Positions 4,761 to 6,984 of a stretch of DNA of 6,984 nucleotides are shown one piece after another. Within the stretch, counting starts at the first letter, position 1; every line of letters starts with the position of its first letter. The stretch spans positions 1 to 6,984 of the forward strand of contig LZRQ01000183.1 in the NCBI GenBank assembly GCA_002159155.1. Reading direction: 5' to 3'. Both the position numbers and the translations under genes were made by a program. This DNA is from Firmicutes bacterium ZCTH02-B6. Its GTDB lineage: Bacteria > Bacillota > Limnochordia > Limnochordales > ZCTH02-B6. The notes under the pieces were generated by a model that saw only the letters and a program-made list of their open reading frames with translations, was not told the origin of the DNA and made no database searches.

Positions 4761-6934
4761 TCGATACCGTTCTGGCCAATCGATACCGGATTCAAGCTAA
4801 GATCGGCGACGGCGGAATGGCCGTCGTGTACCGGGCGATTGATCTGCTGCTGCACCGGCCGGTCGCCATCAAATGCCTCCGGCCCCAATTCGCCAGCGAT
4901 CCCGAGTTTCTGCAGCGGTTCATGCAGGAGGCGCAGGCGGCGGCCAGCCTCTCTCATCCCAATGTCGTCAACATCTTTGACGTCGGGCACGCCGGCGACG
5001 TCCATTATATCGTGCTCGAGTACGTACAGGGCCGCAACCTTAAGGAGATTCTGCGGGAGGAAGGGCGGCTGTCGCCCAAGCGCGCCGCCCATATCGCCCG
5101 GTCGGTGGCGCGGGCTTTGGAGGCGGCACACCGGCGTCAGCTTATCCACCGCGATATTAAGCCGCACAACATCTTGATCACGCCGGAAGGCCGGGTTAAG
5201 GTCACCGACTTTGGGATCGCCCGGGCCGCCAGCGCCGCGACGCTGACGCAGACAGGGACCGTTATCGGATCAGTACACTATTTCTCCCCCGAACAGGCGC
5301 GAGGCGGGCCGGTCGGGCCTGCATCGGACCTGTACGCGCTCGGTGTCGTTCTGTACGAGATGTTGACGGGTACCGTGCCGTTCCGCGGGGACAGCCCCAT
5401 CGCGGTCGCCCTGAAACACCTAGAAGAGGATCCGGTCCCACCCAGTCGCCTTGTGCCTTCGATCCCGCCTTGGTTGGAGCGGGTGGTGCTCAAGGCCTTG
5501 GCCAAAGACCCCGCTCAGCGCTACCGATCCGCGGAGGAGATGGCGCAGGATCTGGCCTGGCGCGTTGTGACGCCGGCTGTGCCGGCGGCGGAGGAGGACG
5601 ATTGGGGCACGGAACATGCCGAACCACCAGATGCGCGGGCGGGGCGCGAGGAGGAAACCCGCCGCGTCCCGGTCGTGGGCCCTCGTTCCGCACCGTCGCC
5701 GGCTCGTCAGGGGCTGGCGCCGTCTCGCGCATTCCCGCAGGAAGGGGCAGTTTCCGCCACGAACGCCGGGCACGGAGAGGACGGGGAAGTCGAAAACGAT
5801 GCCGATACCGTGAGCGAACGCCCGCGTAAGAAGCGCGGGCGTGGGCTTGTGCTTGCGCTCCTTTTTCTCATCGTGCTCGGTGCGGCGGGCTACGCCGCTA
5901 CTCATTACGTCCTCAGCCTGATCTTCCCGCCCGAGGTTGTCGTGCCCGATGTGGTCGGCTTGACGTACGCGGAAGCGAGGGGGCTCATGACGCTCAATGG
6001 GCTGCTCCTTGTTATTGAGGCGGAGCGGCACGATCGCAACGTCCCCGCCGGTCACATCATCCGGCAAAATCCAGAGGGCGGCAGGACCGTGCGGGAGGGC
6101 CGCACGGTCTACGTGACGCTCAGCCGTGGTCCTGAGCTGGGTATTGTGCCGGACGTCACCGGCCGGCCGTTGCGGGAGGCGCGGCTTGTGCTCACCCAGG
6201 AGGGCTACGTCCTGGGTGAGGAGATCGCGGCGTTCGAACCCGCCGTACCGGTCAACTACGTGGTGGGCCAGGATCCTCCCCCCGGCGTCGAGGCAGAAAA
6301 AGGGACACCGGTCACCCTCGTAGTCAACCGCCCGCAAGGGGCTCTCATGGTTGTCGTTCCGGATCTGCGCGGGCGGACGTTGGCTGAAGCGGAAACGTTG
6401 TTGCAGCCGCTGGGCCTCGAGTTGGGTAACGCCTGGCCCGAGCTTAACCCACTGATCCCGCCGGGGCGGATCATCGATCAAAATCCGCCGCCTACGTCCA
6501 GTGTCGAGCAGGGCAGCGCCGTCGATGTGGTGTACAGCGGCGCCGCGCAGCAGGAGGCGCGTCCGGACGGCGAGCCCGAGACAAGCGCCGGCCCGACGAC
6601 GCAGGAAGGCCAGGAGGCGCGCCAGCAGCCGGGACCGCCGGCCGGGTCGGGTGCAGTCGTCGAGGGGGATGTCTCGCCCAGCGAGTGGGACAGCGCCCTC
6701 GCGTCGTCTGACCAAAAGCGCCGCACGGCCCGGGTCGACATTTACGTGCCGCCCGGCCCGCCGCAGGAGGTGGTCATCTTGGTCATCGACGACTTCGGTG
6801 CGCGTGAAGTGTACCGTGAGACCCTCGCTGGCGGCACCCACGTACGGGAGTTCATCGATGGGCGAGGGGACAACGCTCGGCTGCAGGTGTATATCGGCGG
6901 TATGATGGAGGTCGATCAGGCGTTTCCGCGTTGA
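4757..6934 (+). CDS. prkC: PASTA-domain Ser/Thr protein kinase (PrkC/PknB/Stk family)
   Basis: Single-pass membrane kinase, 725 residues, that by family knowledge senses muropeptides or lipid II outside and phosphorylates cell-wall, division and translation proteins inside. The kinase domain (10-268) has the glycine loop IGDGGMAVVYRA (16-27), K39, E58, HRDIKPHN with D133, DFG (151-153), an activation loop with T162, T164, T166 and T168, SPEQ (177-180) and D191. Three of these threonines align with B. subtilis PrkC autophosphorylation sites. An acidic, Pro-rich juxtamembrane linker (about 271-352) ends in basic RPRKKRGRG (355-363), then a membrane helix (364-385). Outside are three PASTA repeats, about 395-457, 462-525 and 532-594, each with the VPDxxG opening. 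A low-complexity E/Q/P/G linker (595-655) leads to a C-terminal beta-rich domain (656-717), like the terminal Ig-like domain of firmicute PrkC. All catalytic residues are present. The partner phosphatase lies two genes upstream. Confidence 0.96.
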   Translation: MIDTVLANRYRIQAKIGDGGMAVVYRAIDLLLHRPVAIKCLRPQFASDPEFLQRFMQEAQAAASLSHPNVVNIFDVGHAGDVHYIVLEYVQGRNLKEILREEGRLSPKRAAHIARSVARALEAAHRRQLIHRDIKPHNILITPEGRVKVTDFGIARAASAATLTQTGTVIGSVHYFSPEQARGGPVGPASDLYALGVVLYEMLTGTVPFRGDSPIAVALKHLEEDPVPPSRLVPSIPPWLERVVLKALAKDPAQRYRSAEEMAQDLAWRVVTPAVPAAEEDDWGTEHAEPPDARAGREEETRRVPVVGPRSAPSPARQGLAPSRAFPQEGAVSATNAGHGEDGEVENDADTVSERPRKKRGRGLVLALLFLIVLGAAGYAATHYVLSLIFPPEVVVPDVVGLTYAEARGLMTLNGLLLVIEAERHDRNVPAGHIIRQNPEGGRTVREGRTVYVTLSRGPELGIVPDVTGRPLREARLVLTQEGYVLGEEIAAFEPAVPVNYVVGQDPPPGVEAEKGTPVTLVVNRPQGALMVVVPDLRGRTLAEAETLLQPLGLELGNAWPELNPLIPPGRIIDQNPPPTSSVEQGSAVDVVYSGAAQQEARPDGEPETSAGPTTQEGQEARQQPGPPAGSGAVVEGDVSPSEWDSALASSDQKRRTARVDIYVPPGPPQEVVILVIDDFGAREVYRETLAGGTHVREFIDGRGDNARLQVYIGGMMEVDQAFPR

Positions 6935-6984
6935 AGACGCGTTTCCGGTCGGCTAAGGCGTGGCTGCCGGTCCACGGGCAACAC
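6931..6984 (+). CDS. Possible start of the next operon gene, cut by the window edge
   Basis: TTG 6931 overlaps the kinase stop as TTGA, and its frame stays open to the window end (18 codons, starting LKTRFRSAKAW). This matches the 4-nt overlap style of the preceding junction. There is no strong Shine-Dalgarno: only a weak CAGGCG at 6918-6923. A GTG at 6960 in another frame is an alternative. In many Bacillota the ribosome GTPase gene rsgA follows prkC, but these few residues cannot show that. No terminator is seen after 6934. Confidence 0.22.
   Translation, partial: MKTRFRSAKAWLPVHGQH

Noticed and set aside
5420..6841. Long minus-strand open frame of 473 codons opposite the kinase gene
   Set aside because: Arg/His/Pro-rich translation with no motif; it is the usual antisense shadow of a GC-rich gene and lies wholly opposite clear kinase and PASTA coding sequence.

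Overview
The window holds a tightly packed, same-strand (+) operon of a GC-rich bacterium. In order it encodes a 23S rRNA methyltransferase (RlmN), a possible 50-residue membrane microprotein, a PP2C-type Ser/Thr protein phosphatase (PrpC/Stp/PstP family), a single-polypeptide fusion of a SEDS glycosyltransferase (FtsW/RodA/SpoVE family) with a class B penicillin-binding protein, and a membrane Ser/Thr kinase with three PASTA repeats (PrkC/PknB family). The rlmN–prpC–prkC order, the GAGGTG-type ribosome binding sites and the PrkC layout (kinase, TM, three PASTA, C-terminal beta domain) point to a high-GC, probably deep-branching member of the Bacillota. A SEDS/PBP pair between phosphatase and kinase is what Actinobacteria have (pstP–rodA–pbpA–pknA–pknB). 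The placement is an inference from gene order and composition; no species is identified.

Layout: bases 1-314 are a non-coding leader. They hold a strong nested hairpin with a pyrimidine-rich T tract (19-84; terminator or attenuator), a weak extended -10 promoter candidate (103-113) running into a perfect 10-bp palindrome (112-121), and two back-to-back hairpins (202-245). rlmN follows (315-1370, or from 273), then the small ORF (1378-1530), PP2C phosphatase (1481-2179), SEDS-PBP fusion (2148-4760) and PASTA kinase (4757-6934). From 6931 to the window edge a frame stays open and may be the start of the next gene. Gene junctions overlap by 50, 32, 4 and possibly 4 nt, so translation is probably coupled. 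There is no terminator after the kinase, so the operon likely continues.

Functional reading: the kinase senses cell-wall fragments or lipid II outside through its PASTA repeats and phosphorylates proteins inside. The PP2C enzyme reverses this. The SEDS-PBP protein would polymerise and crosslink peptidoglycan and is a plausible target or partner of the pair. The most unusual element is the physical fusion of polymerase and transpeptidase into one 870-residue chain with a shortened transpeptidase active-site region. No mobile element, tRNA, rRNA, CRISPR array or defence gene is visible.
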